Positions 1-9,400 of a DNA stretch of 17,426 nucleotides are shown in pieces; the first letter of the stretch is position 1, and each line of letters opens with the position of its first letter. The translations under genes were made by a program, and so were the position numbers. The notes under the pieces are model-generated. The model made no database searches. It saw only the letters and a list, made by a program, of their open reading frames with translations, and was not told where the DNA came from. The stretch comes from Spirogloea muscicola (Eukaryota > Streptophyta > Zygnematophyceae > Spirogloeales > Spirogloeaceae): positions 516,145-533,570 of the forward strand of contig WELB01000004.1 in the NCBI GenBank assembly GCA_009602725.1, given 5' to 3'.

Positions 1-30
<30 letters not shown>
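1..30. repeat. CGC trinucleotide microsatellite
   Basis: Ten uninterrupted CGC units run from the first base of the window, so the tract may continue to the left. It lies about 280 bases upstream of the RPS29 start codon in a very GC-rich stretch, so it belongs to the promoter or 5' leader region rather than to a recognisable coding exon. Confidence 0.9.
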
Positions 31-32
<2 letters not shown>

Positions 33-311
33 TATAGCCCTCGCCGCCGTCGCCGCCGCAGCTCGAGGTCAGCGGGCGCGCCGCCTTCTCCGCCAGCTGC
101 GTGGCCCGCATCGCCGGGCTCTGCCGGCTTCTCGCCGTCGGCGGGGCCCCGCGGCGCGGCACAGGCGGGGGGCTGCCCCGCTGCCCGCTCCTCCGGCCCT
201 CTCGGCCTGCTGCTCAAGAGCCCCTTGCCCTCGCCCTCGCCACTCCGCAGGGCCCGCGAACCCCTCCGGCCCCCCGGACACATCCTCCGCCGCTCCCGCG
301 AGCGCCGCAGC
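31..311 (+). promoter_or_regulatory. GC-rich promoter and 5' leader region of RPS29
   Basis: This stretch is strongly GC-rich and full of CpG, unlike most of the window. A weak TATA-like string (catatag) lies near 31-37. Pyrimidine-rich blocks at about 185-245 would suit a ribosomal-protein leader. Reading frames here are open on both strands only because stop codons are rare in GC-rich DNA. The transcription start cannot be placed from sequence alone. Confidence 0.35.
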
Positions 312-1593
312 ATGGGCCACCAAGCGGTGTGGAACTCCCACCCCAAGAACTACGGCCCTGGCTCGCGCACCTGGTGAGCCCCCTCCCCCCCTCTTTCCCC
401 CGCTTCCTTTTCACCTGGCTGTACTGTGGTCGCGCCAAGCCCTCGGCACAGTCTAGAAGGCGACGACGCCGAAGGTGATGGATGGTCGAACTTTTGTTTG
501 ACGGGCCGTTGTTGTCGTTGCTCATGCCTGTGGCAGCCGGGTGTGCGGCAACTGCCACGGCATGATCCGCAAGTACAACATCAACTGCTGCCGCCAGTGC
601 TTCCGAATCTACTCCAAAGACATTGGCTTTGTGAAGGTGAGCTGCCTACGACTTGAAACACACGGTCAGGTCTCCTTCAAAGACAGGACCATGGCTGGCT
701 CACTTTCCGAGGCCTTCAAGCCGAACAACCCCATTACCTCGACTCTCTCCATGGCAGCTCTAGACGGATTCAGCACATGGCTGGTCGGTAAGCATTGGGC
801 ACTAGCTTCAGCAATCACTCATGTATAGATGGTCTACTTTTGGGTATGTATGCATACTGATACACAGGGAGAGGCTTCTCGTGTCTAAGTAGTATCGGAT
901 ATGTAGATAGCACCGAAAGCACGACCATAGCCTGCACTCTACTCCACAATTGCATCTCGGACCTTCATATCCACCCGTGTGAGATCACCCTGTGCCATCG
1001 GGTATAGGGCACCGGATGTTTCTCAGCCCAACAACTGGGACATTCACTGGTACAACCGTTCCGGCTGAAAGAGGGGCCAGTCTTCTAACTTTAGTTGCTG
1101 CAACCGCATGTACTCTGCATCTTGAGGTCCTCTCACGACCATGCCTTGACTAGGCTGGTTGGGGAAGCACCTGAATGCATAGGAGTTCTTCACTAGCGGG
1201 AGTGTTGACCCTCTCTCTGAACAGATGCTTGTACCGCGACTAGAAACCACCCTCATTAGATGTCGGTACCACGATGAGGAAGCAGGCTCCCATTAAGTGT
1301 TGGTCACATTTACGCACAGTGGCATACTTGACATGCAAGTTGCATGGGTGGGAATGACTAAATTCGCAGCATTTGTAACGGGGGCTGTTCGGATTCATAG
1401 CAGCAGCAGGATAGCCCTGAAGTGGCTGCATCAGGCTCCTCCTTCCAGAAGTTGGAGGCTTTTGCCACACAGTGGCAGGATCATGATCGCTCGGCTCGTC
1501 ACATGGGCCTCTCTCATGATTGTGTGGGCGCATGTCGATGACATCACAGGGGCCTGACTGCAGATGCTGGTTGGTGTTTTGCAGTATCGCTAA
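312..1593 (+). CDS. RPS29: 40S ribosomal protein S29 (uS14), three exons
   Basis: Predicted exons are 312-373, 537-636 and 1585-1593, giving 56 residues, the usual length for this family. The protein is a zinc-binding component of the small ribosomal subunit head. Exon 1 encodes [20 protein letters not shown]. Exon 2 carries both zinc-ligand pairs: C21 and C24 in CRVC, C39 and C42 in CRQC, and then KDIGFVK. The reading frame after VK runs into a GTGAGC donor. The family normally ends in a two-residue tail, and a pyrimidine-rich acceptor (ttttgcag) at 1576-1584 is followed by codons for Tyr, Arg and stop, matching the plant-type YR ending. A branch-like CTGAC lies at 1553-1557. An extra cysteine at residue 27 and Met30 (often Leu) are small departures from the family. 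The tiny last exon is inferred from phase, splice signals and family length. The gene converges with HOP2. Confidence 0.95.
637..1584 (+). other. Long second intron of RPS29
   Basis: At 948 bases this is the longest intron I can place in the window. It starts GTGAGC and ends ttttgcag. Ribosomal-protein introns often host small nucleolar RNAs, so I looked for box C (TGATGA) with box D (CTGA) and for an H/ACA pattern. Only partial matches were seen (for example CGATGAC near 1534), so no RNA gene is called. Short open frames inside it do not resemble known proteins. Confidence 0.75.
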
Positions 1594-2949
1594 GGGCCGG
1601 CATGCCTGGGCAGGCGTTGGGGTATTGGGCAGAGGAGCCACGTTCAAAGAACCTTATGATATGGAATGTCATGCGGCGGCGGGAAACTGCTGGCCAAGCA
1701 GTGGCAGAGTAGTCGCAGATGAGCCAGGCGGCGGCTGGCAGTCAGACAGTTGTGATGCTTACAGCAGTCAGAGTGCTGGAGTGCTGGCGCAGGACTCGCA
1801 GGCAAGAAAGACACTGCAGTATGTGGTAGCTGTATATTGATTTAAAGATGGGGGTGTCGACTGCACTATGATTTGCTTGAGCTCCTAGCCGAGTCTTGGA
1901 TTTCCAACTTCAGCATCAATAGGCAGGTCAGATGCACACTTTGACGTTCTGTCCATTGCAGCCAGACATTGCTATGGTGAGCCTCCTAACTTTCTTTAAA
2001 TGCTGCACTGCAGTCGGCTCAGGTAGAAGGTTATGCAATCGCAGCTAGGTCGCTACCTCTTCCAACTCAAATGCAGCAATAAGAATGTCACGAAGTTAGC
2101 ACTCCCTGTAAGTAGCACATAATGTGCTGTTCAGGATTGCGCATATTGTGACCTCCTATTGAGTTGTTATCAGAGCGCAAGCTTGCCATGTGTTCTCATC
2201 AACTTGATAAGACTGAGGGAGCGATGACCAACTATAGATTTATCAGGGTGCAGGCTTACTATGCGTGGCTATTGGGTGCTACAGGAAACCCGAGGGACTC
2301 ATTGACTTTAGCACTTTCCCTCTTTGAAGTTGACGAAGTCATAATTGTATTGAACTCAGAATTTCGAAATGTCAGATACAGGAGGGGTTAACATTTATTT
2401 CGTACATTTGTAGAAATTAATGCAAAGCTAGTGCAAATCAATAACATCCACTATATACAATCTGTGCCTAGATGAAAGATTGTACTGCAGGGCTTCGCTT
2501 TGTGTAGGCCCAATTTTAGTTATCATTCTTGCCTGAAACAAGATACTGGCTCCGCTTGACCTCCGTTTCAATTCTCGTGCACAGCACGCATCCTCTATTG
2601 ATTCTTGAACAAAAGAATGAAAAGAATATGGGAAGGGGCAACAATAGCAGCTGATGCTAGAATTAAGCCCCAGCTTCCGAAGACCTCATCAGAGTGGCAC
2701 GGAGCAGTTCACTGCCGTGATCTTTACAAGTGGATTCTGTGGGCCTGTGGTAGGGTAAGATTATGGCTGAAAATCTTTGGTACTCCTGCACTTCAAAGGC
2801 CACTTGGTGTCCAGCACCTCACAGCTTCCTGATTGAAGCACCAATGGTGATGCCAGAGATTGAAGCCCTCCAGATGGAGATGGCTGGGGTGAATTGACAG
2901 AAGTATATTGGCATTACGAGGATGGAGGTGCCACAGGCCAAGGAATGTA
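1594..2949. other. Convergent intergenic region, no gene recognised
   Basis: This 1.36 kb lies between the 3' ends of RPS29 (plus strand) and HOP2 (minus strand) and should contain both 3' untranslated regions. Its longest open frames, about 75 codons at 2164-2391 and 2605-2832, resemble nothing known and have no supporting exon structure. A TGTAA string, the polyadenylation motif favoured in chlorophyte algae, lies on the minus strand at 2724-2728, about 220 bases past the HOP2 stop. It could mark the HOP2 transcript end, but a single pentamer is weak evidence. Confidence 0.6.
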
Positions 2950-4711
2950 TCACCTCCGCAGCTTTTTCCACTGGGGCATGAGCTCCACGAAATCGTCCGG
3001 CTTGTGACCGGCCTCTTCGTCTGTCTCAATGCCAAGCTCGACCTGGCACATGTGAACACCTACTGTTAGGCAAGGTGCAATGTTGCCGGCAAGATTATAA
3101 CTACATGCAAACAGCTTCTGAGCATGCACAGCAAACAGTCGCCTCTGTATGGGTGCTTGACCTGAAGTTCTTTAGGATCCCCGGGGAGGTTCTCGGTGAT
3201 CATGTCCCAGAGGTCACGGAAAGCACGCTTGCGGCGTCGCCACAATGCAATACTTGTTTCAAAGCTCTTATCCACAGTGATGCGTTCCTCTGTTGGCATG
3301 AGCACTGCGCCATCCCGCAGGCAGCTCAACTTCTCGTTCATTGCCTTGTTCTGGCAGGCCACCACGAACAGACTGCGTCAGATTCAATCCATCGCTTTGC
3401 AAGGCCATGAGGTGTAAGGGGCAGGCTCAGCGAGACGGAAAGGCTCGCACTTACCTCATCGGTCAGCTTCTGTATCTGTTCCTGTATCTGATCATATGTC
3501 AAGCTTGACTTTGCAAGGCGCAGCTCTGAGCGTACACAAAGATAGACAGAAGGCTGCTTTCCAGGTCAATGTACTGCACTGCCTTGCATGCGGTCCACAA
3601 TCATGCAATCTCAGCTGAAATTATGTACATGGCACAAGCTCACACATACCAAGCAATCACAGCTGCAAAACAACATCCAGCGCTCCTCTATAGTGGTGTG
3701 GAGAGAAGAGCAAGTGGTCTCTCGCCTGCCTCAAGGAGGCTCATGGCGGCCTTGAGCTCCTTCACCTGGAGGGCAAGCTGCTCACTGGCCCTCTTGCCGG
3801 CCTCCAGGTCCTCGGGGCTTGGTAGTTCGATCTGGTCCTGTCGCGCCAGGTAGATCTTCTGCTTGCCGTATTCCTGACACAAGCTTGTTCCACATGCGTC
3901 GTAGTTGTTAGATCATCAGCCACTTGCCGATGGCCTTCGTTCGACATTGCGCCACGAGCAAACAGCAGATGTCTGCATAAAGCACAAGATTGTTGAGCGC
4001 CATTCCTGTCGAGATGCCATGCCCACCGCTAGTACACGTACCTTGGAGGTGATGTGACCTGCGTCAGCGAGGTTGTCGAGCGCCTTCTGTGCAGTGGTCT
4101 TCTTTATGCCGGCCTTCTGGAGAGCGTCCGCCACGTTCTGAGCATTGTGCGGCCGGTTTTGCTGAAGCAGCCACGCGCGTCAAAGATTCAGATGCGACCA
4201 TGTCGTTGCAGCTTGAGGCTGGCATGGCAGGCAGCGCTCGCTCGACCTCCCTTTGGGCTTAAGAGTGGCAGAGTCGCTCCCGTTTGGTGGTGGCCAAGGT
4301 ATCCAACAATCATGGCTGCTCACCTCGTTCATGTAGGCCAGTATGCGACCTGCGCGGAAACGCCATCCAACTCAGCTTGGTGAAAGGTGATCACAACGTC
4401 GACACAGAGGCATGAGCAGGCGCAAGCCTGGCCATGGGTGGGAGCCTAGACTGTCTGTCTCCTGCGAGCACCCATGAGAGCGACAATGAAAACGACGACG
4501 CCGACGGTGATGACGACGAAGAAGACAATGAGTAAGTCTTTTTGTCGAGGCGGCGACACCTCGCTGCGGACCATCTAAACTGCGGCCTGATTTTCGTAAT
4601 GCACAATGTGCGCTGCATGCTGCGAGCCTTGGCCGGCAGGAGAGCGGGGGCAAGGCGGAGGTCGCGGCGGCGGTGCTGACCTTCCGCGCTGTCGGCGCGC
4701 GGCGCGGGCAT
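2950..4711 (-). CDS. HOP2: HOP2 homologous-pairing protein 2 (TBPIP family), seven exons
   Basis: Exons in transcript order are 4711-4681, 4349-4324, 4161-4042, 3873-3726, 3525-3455, 3350-3162 and 3042-2950, giving 678 coding bases and 225 residues, close to the plant protein. In the nucleus HOP2 works with MND1 to stimulate DMC1 and RAD51 during strand invasion in meiosis. Visible landmarks: ILAYMNE (13-19) and QNRPHNAQNVADALQK opening the winged-helix DNA-binding domain; YGKQKIYLARQDQ (61-73) closing it; a coiled coil of about 80-145; WRRRKRAFRDLWD (169-181); LGIETDEE near the C terminus. The start was chosen because ccaccATGcc is a strong initiation context and its GAAG|GTCAGC donor leaves the single base that exon 2 needs. 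That exon pair is the least certain part of the model. Intron 4 begins with GC instead of GT. All phases agree. The gene lies downstream of SCC3 on the same strand. Confidence 0.93.
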
Positions 4712-4860
4712 GGTGGCTTGGCGCTGCGGAGGCGGCGCCGCGGCGCCGCCGGAGCGCGGCCGCCGCGGCTGGGGGCGCGCCGGTGGGGGGGCTAGAGCTT
4801 GCAGGCGGACTCGGGAGGTCTTGGGGAGAGACGAGCAGGCTCCTGCAGCTGTGAGGTTCT
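4712..4860 (-). promoter_or_regulatory. GC-rich upstream region of HOP2
   Basis: Immediately upstream of the HOP2 start the sequence is dense in CpG and GGC/GCC runs, like the region upstream of RPS29 and the one upstream of SCC3. No TATA box is clear. Open frames across it on both strands are GC-driven and arginine/alanine-rich, without family similarity. A divergent plus-strand transcript is possible but I see no gene for it. Confidence 0.35.
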
Positions 4861-5120
4861 GGCGCCTTTTCTCTCATAGCCATTGCCTTACATTTCCTCA
4901 GCCGTTTCTCTTTGTTATTCCGTTTCATGCGAAACGCGCGCGCCTTCCCTCGTTCGAACAGCCTAACCTCAGCCCCCGCCAGTCGCGCGCGGCCAGCGTC
5001 AGCGTCCGCTTCAGCGGCGTAGCGTCGACGCGGGCGTTGCCAACGCTGGGCTTCCATAGAAAGAAAAGCTCATTCAATGTAAGGAAATGGCTGTGAGAGG
5101 CCAGCCCAAAGGAATGCACA
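4861..5120. repeat. Inverted-repeat element of the local GGCTGGC family
   Basis: The left arm (about 4866-4900, ctctcatagccattgcctt) is an imperfect reverse complement of the right arm (about 5072-5112, which ends in gaggccagcccaaagg). The right arm closely matches 15044-15070, and the interior (about 4925-4955) resembles the gcgcaccgcgcgccttctc motif found at 13.25, 13.39 and 14.06 kb. The inverted ends with no coding capacity suggest a small non-autonomous mobile element, now diverged. Exact ends and target duplications could not be fixed by eye. Confidence 0.5.
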
Positions 5121-5286
5121 ACGTCTAGGGGTAGAAGGCCACCTTCCCTGTACTGAAGTCATTATATGTTGTGTCTTGAAGGACCACAACAATGGACTTC
5201 TGTAGATATACAACAGGACGATGTCAATTCCCAACAATCATGTCGGCCACCATCATATCATCCGCCTGAAAAGGTGAAGACCGGCA

Positions 5287-5481
5287 TAATCTGTGGTCCA
5301 AATTTCCGCCGCCTAGCTATTCAGACTTGCATCTTCTGACTAGAGGTTACTGAGAGTCCCCTTGCTGCTGTCTTAGTACTTAGCACTCAGGCTTCTTCTG
5401 TCCTTGTCCGTTGTTTTTGGGCTGGCCTCTCCCAGCCACCAGTCAATCTGGCCGCGCTTGTTCTAATCTGTGGTCCAAATT
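5287..5481. mobile_element. 159-base insertion flanked by 18-base direct repeats
   Basis: The 18-mer taatctgtggtccaaatt occurs exactly at 5287-5304 and again at 5464-5481. The 159 bases between are related to 15160-15300: both carry gacttgc, then ctgactag(a/g)ggttactgag, then a GGGCTGGC hairpin. Long exact flanking duplications around a short block are what target-primed retroposition (SINE-like) leaves, though other mechanisms can also duplicate 18 bases. The segment has no open frame of note and no obvious A-tail or polymerase III box. Confidence 0.5.
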
Positions 5482-6459
5482 GGATCTATGACTATCTTGC
5501 CAAGTATTGGATACTCTCCGTTGCTTGCTAGAGGAAGCAATTGCATGCTCTGACCTCCTGCACTGGCCACATAATGTCTTCCCTGTCTACGACATTGTGG
5601 AACTTGACATGAGGATTGTAATACTCCTGTGCTTAACCTCATTGAAGAGGCTCTGCCTGCGTAAGCTCTTAATAGCCAATGACCAACACGTGTTCCCATG
5701 CACAGTTGCTGGATGTTAGACCAAGTGCCAAACGCATCAATGTGAGCATTACCAACTTTGTGAATGCCTATCCTGGGCAGTGAACCTGCTCACTAGCACC
5801 AACAACACCGGCCCACGAAAGTAGAAGAGCAGGCAAGCTGAGCCAGCCCAGTCATCTCCTTAGTAAAGCAGCCGTGAGCCATGAGCCGTGAGCAACTGCA
5901 ACAGCAGATATCCTACAACGGCTATCTTGCCAGAAGAGGCAGGGCTGAGCGCCTGCAGGGTGAGATCAAGCATCATGGCCCTTGTGATCAAGCAGCCTGT
6001 ATTTGCCGTGAGTCGCTTTCAGGGTTGGGCCCCTTCATCTCGCGCTCACTCAGCAGGTTTGCTGATTGGCTATGCCCTTCAGTAATGAGCACCACTCCGG
6101 CGGCGGACGCAATACAAAAATGGCCAGCAGGGTGGCTCACTTGTCACAGAGGAGCCGTAACTTCCACGCAAGCAGCATCAGCCATGGAGCACAGCTATCC
6201 AAAGGAATGGCCTCGCCGTACATGCTCAGCCTTTGCTTATTTGACGCACCCTTATTATGCTGCAGCTAGATGGTCCTGCTCCTGTGCTTCACTTGCGTGA
6301 CATGAGGCGTGCTGCCGGTGCCTCAGCTCGACGTGCTCCAGGAGCCTGTACCATCAATTTAAGCCTTCTCGAGATTTTTATGTACGAAGTGATCAGAAGG
6401 GGCTACAACCAGGTCTGCGACAAGGGCTTCAATGTTGTGTCTAGCGGGGTCGCAAGGCA
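5482..6459. other. Intergenic DNA between SCC3 and HOP2, no gene recognised
   Basis: This stretch should hold the SCC3 3' untranslated region at its right end. Plus-strand frames at 5881-6300 and 6257-6619 are open for 120-140 codons, but the second one overlaps the last SCC3 exon on the opposite strand. Neither resembles a known family or joins to plausible further exons. No RNA gene or strong terminator-like structure was seen. Confidence 0.55.
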
Positions 6460-9400
6460 TCAGATGGGCAGCTGCTCCTCGGTGGCTGTGAAGGAGCCGT
6501 GGAAGAGCTCCTCCGTGCCATGCGTACCGTCCTCGTCACTGTCAATGATGTCGTCGCCCTCGGCATCGCCCTTGTCCACCAGCTGCCTCACCAGGCGCTC
6601 CCGCTTTGACTGTGCTTGATGCCGGCGTGGAGCCTTCATGACGCCTTGCTCGGCTGAAAGCGACCTCTGCAAGCGCTTCCGGCTGCTCAAAGCCGTCAGC
6701 GGCACCACGTCCTCAGCTTCATCCTCAGCCTCCTCGCCATCATCAAGATCCTCATGGCTTGTTTCCTCCATGTCCCCTTCATCCATGTCGTCACCCTCCT
6801 CCTCCCCAGAGTCACGGTCAGCAAAGAGCCGCTTGCGCTGCCCCTCTCTGCCGGCCTTCCTGGGACGGCCCCGCCGCTTTGCAGGTCCTTCCTTGAAGCC
6901 TTCTCAGAGTACCACCAAAGTCATGTCAGCATCAGATTAAAAACCTTTGTACATCTAATCACAGTCGCATGTGTGGCCACAACTCGGCTCCAAGCATGAC
7001 TAGCATCTGTGCAGCATTTGAGAAGGCCATCTCACCTGCTTTATTCAGCTTCTCTTCTATTAAGCTTGAGAAATTTATGAATGGCCTCCATGCATGTGGA
7101 TCCTCATCAATGTCAATGTTCGAAGCCCTCCTCCGTGCGTCAGCCAAGCTGTGATACATATCATTGCATCTGTTACCTATATGTATTGTCCTACCTTTCG
7201 AGTTACAAAAGAGGAAGACAAAGTCAAAAAAGCCTTCAGTGCATGCAACTGGCAGTCGGAAATTGACAGTCACAGTTGACACTCACATTTGCTGCATATT
7301 CTCAGCCCCGAGTTTGGGGACGAACTGGATGACTCCCGCCTCAAGGAATGAGAGGCGCGATGGGAGATCTGCAAAGGCATGTGCTACCCCCTCCGTGACA
7401 ATCCTTAGCAGCATAGGCCTGGTCTTCGCCATTGTGAATCCTGCAAATTGGGATGCCAGCCGGGTTGCCAACTCTTTGCAGGTCACATATGACGTGTATT
7501 GTTCCCTATCCGTGTCATCCTGGTCGCCAATTTCCTCACGATGCCTCTCAAAAGCCTGGGGAGATAGTTGTAAGAGATAGATGTCAAGATTTGCATGAAG
7601 GACAGTCGAAACTGTTGATATATCAAAGGCAGCTGTGCAGACCAACAAGCCAATATGAATTGCTCATAAGTACTCACTTTTTTCAAGGCCCCAATGTACA
7701 AGTCACCCTCCTCTTCATCATTTCCCTTGAACTTGGCGACCATCAACTTGACTGCTTCAGCAACGAGCGCACCATGCTGGACGGATCGTGATAGTATAGC
7801 TGGTGCCAAGAAGTCCTGCCACAGACAGTGGGTAGAAAAAGTCAGACCGCTTGGTTTCTCTGTGAAGTTAAAGCACAGTAGAGCGTACCTGACTCTACAA
7901 TGAAGGCACCACGTACCTTGTGAACAACGTCAAGGAGGACAAGTCCTGTTGCACTCAGGACAATTGCGTCTCTCCTGGATACACTAGGCTCCTCCTCCTC
8001 CAGCTCTTCTGCTGTTGCATTATGAAACGCATGCTGCCCAATATTATGCCAACTTTGTGGCCAGGCACAGAACGGCCATGTAACTACATGGGCTCATGAA
8101 AAGCAAGATCCACTAGCAGATACCAGCAGTATGTTCTACTTGCCAACTTTGTGGTGTGGCACAGAGTGGCAAGACGCCAACTTTGTGGCGAAGCACAGAA
8201 TGGCAAGCCAGATAGAGTAGCTGTGTTCCTGGAAAGTATACTCTACTAGTATACTCCACAGATTGCACAAGGATGTGTTCTACTGGACATACCAGGGCTG
8301 TCAGCAACTGCCTCGCACAGCCTCCAATACTTGTCAACAAGGTCTGGATGCGGAAGGATGCTCAACCTCCTCTGCTTGTCTGTTGCCTGAGCCTTGGGAC
8401 TGAAAAGCTTCCAAGTATCACCCACCAGGTAACAGAGCTGCTTCACGTGAACAGAGCACGTTGTGGGTCTATCAATTATCTGACTGCACACCTGACAAAG
8501 GTCAGAACCCCTTGGACCAGTGCATTGGGCTGTCAAACTTGGGAAGAAACCCCTCACCGTCTGCATGAGGTCAGGTCCTGAGGTTTCCGCCGGCAACCTT
8601 TCCAGGGCTGTGTCAATGAAGGCCTCAAGCAGCTGCAGGAGCTTATCTCTAAGCTTGATGACATTGTCAATGTTGCTGTCGGCCCCACCTTCGAGTAGGT
8701 GATAAGCCCACAGCACGTAGCAGTAGATATTCAACAAGGTAAGTCGCACAACCTGCAGGGGCCAGCTGAATTAACAGGTCAAAGACTCGCAACTATCAGA
8801 TGGACCCTTCCGAGGGCATATGATGCATGTACTGGAGGAGCAAGGCCCCCTATTTTTCTGCAATTATGCTGATGCTAACCTCGTCGTCCAAGTCAGCAGC
8901 AGATGAAGTATCCAGAAGGTCGACTGCTGTGTCAATCAGCTGCGGACTATGTAGAGCAATCTGTGTCTGGTAGTGGTAGGCCCTTCGAAGATGAATTGTA
9001 AGGGTATATTCAGCATCGTCATCACTCTGCGGTCATAGTAATAAACATATATAGGCTCTGTGAAAGCGACCCCTATGGCCAAATGAGTCAAGGCCTCAGA
9101 GCACCCTCGGTTTCAAGCTTGCTAGGGACCACCTTTTGTGTGAGTACAATGACACTGCAACCCTCAACTTTACACCCTAAACTATGTGTGTGCAAGTATT
9201 TGCGTCAAAGGCTCTGACATCTCTGCAGCCCAATATGAACATGCATTGTGCATGCAAGGTAGATGGAGAGGGCGTACACACGCGGTTGCTTATGGCACAT
9301 AGCAATAGTCCTAGGAGTTGATGCTCACTTCTGCAGCTTTCAAGATGGCTTGTATCTTGTCAGTCAACTCTGTGCCAATCTCCATCACTAACTGCTGAGC

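Noticed and set aside
637-1584. Possible box C/D small nucleolar RNA in the RPS29 intron.
   Set aside because: Only partial box C matches were found, and no box D at suitable spacing with flanking complementary ends.
4432-4533. Plus-strand frame with an acidic run ending in a stop (Asp/Glu-rich, 33 codons).
   Set aside because: It lies inside HOP2 intron 1 on the other strand, is built on a simple GACGAC-type repeat, and has no partner exons.
4575-5057. 160-codon minus-strand frame upstream of HOP2.
   Set aside because: It is Arg/Ala/Pro-rich from GC-rich composition, crosses a repeat, and contains the HOP2 exon 1 region in the wrong frame.
6257-6619. Plus-strand frame of 120 codons containing LLEIFMYEVIRRGYNQVCDKG.
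   Set aside because: It overlaps the well-supported last SCC3 exon on the opposite strand, and I recognise no family in the non-overlapping part.
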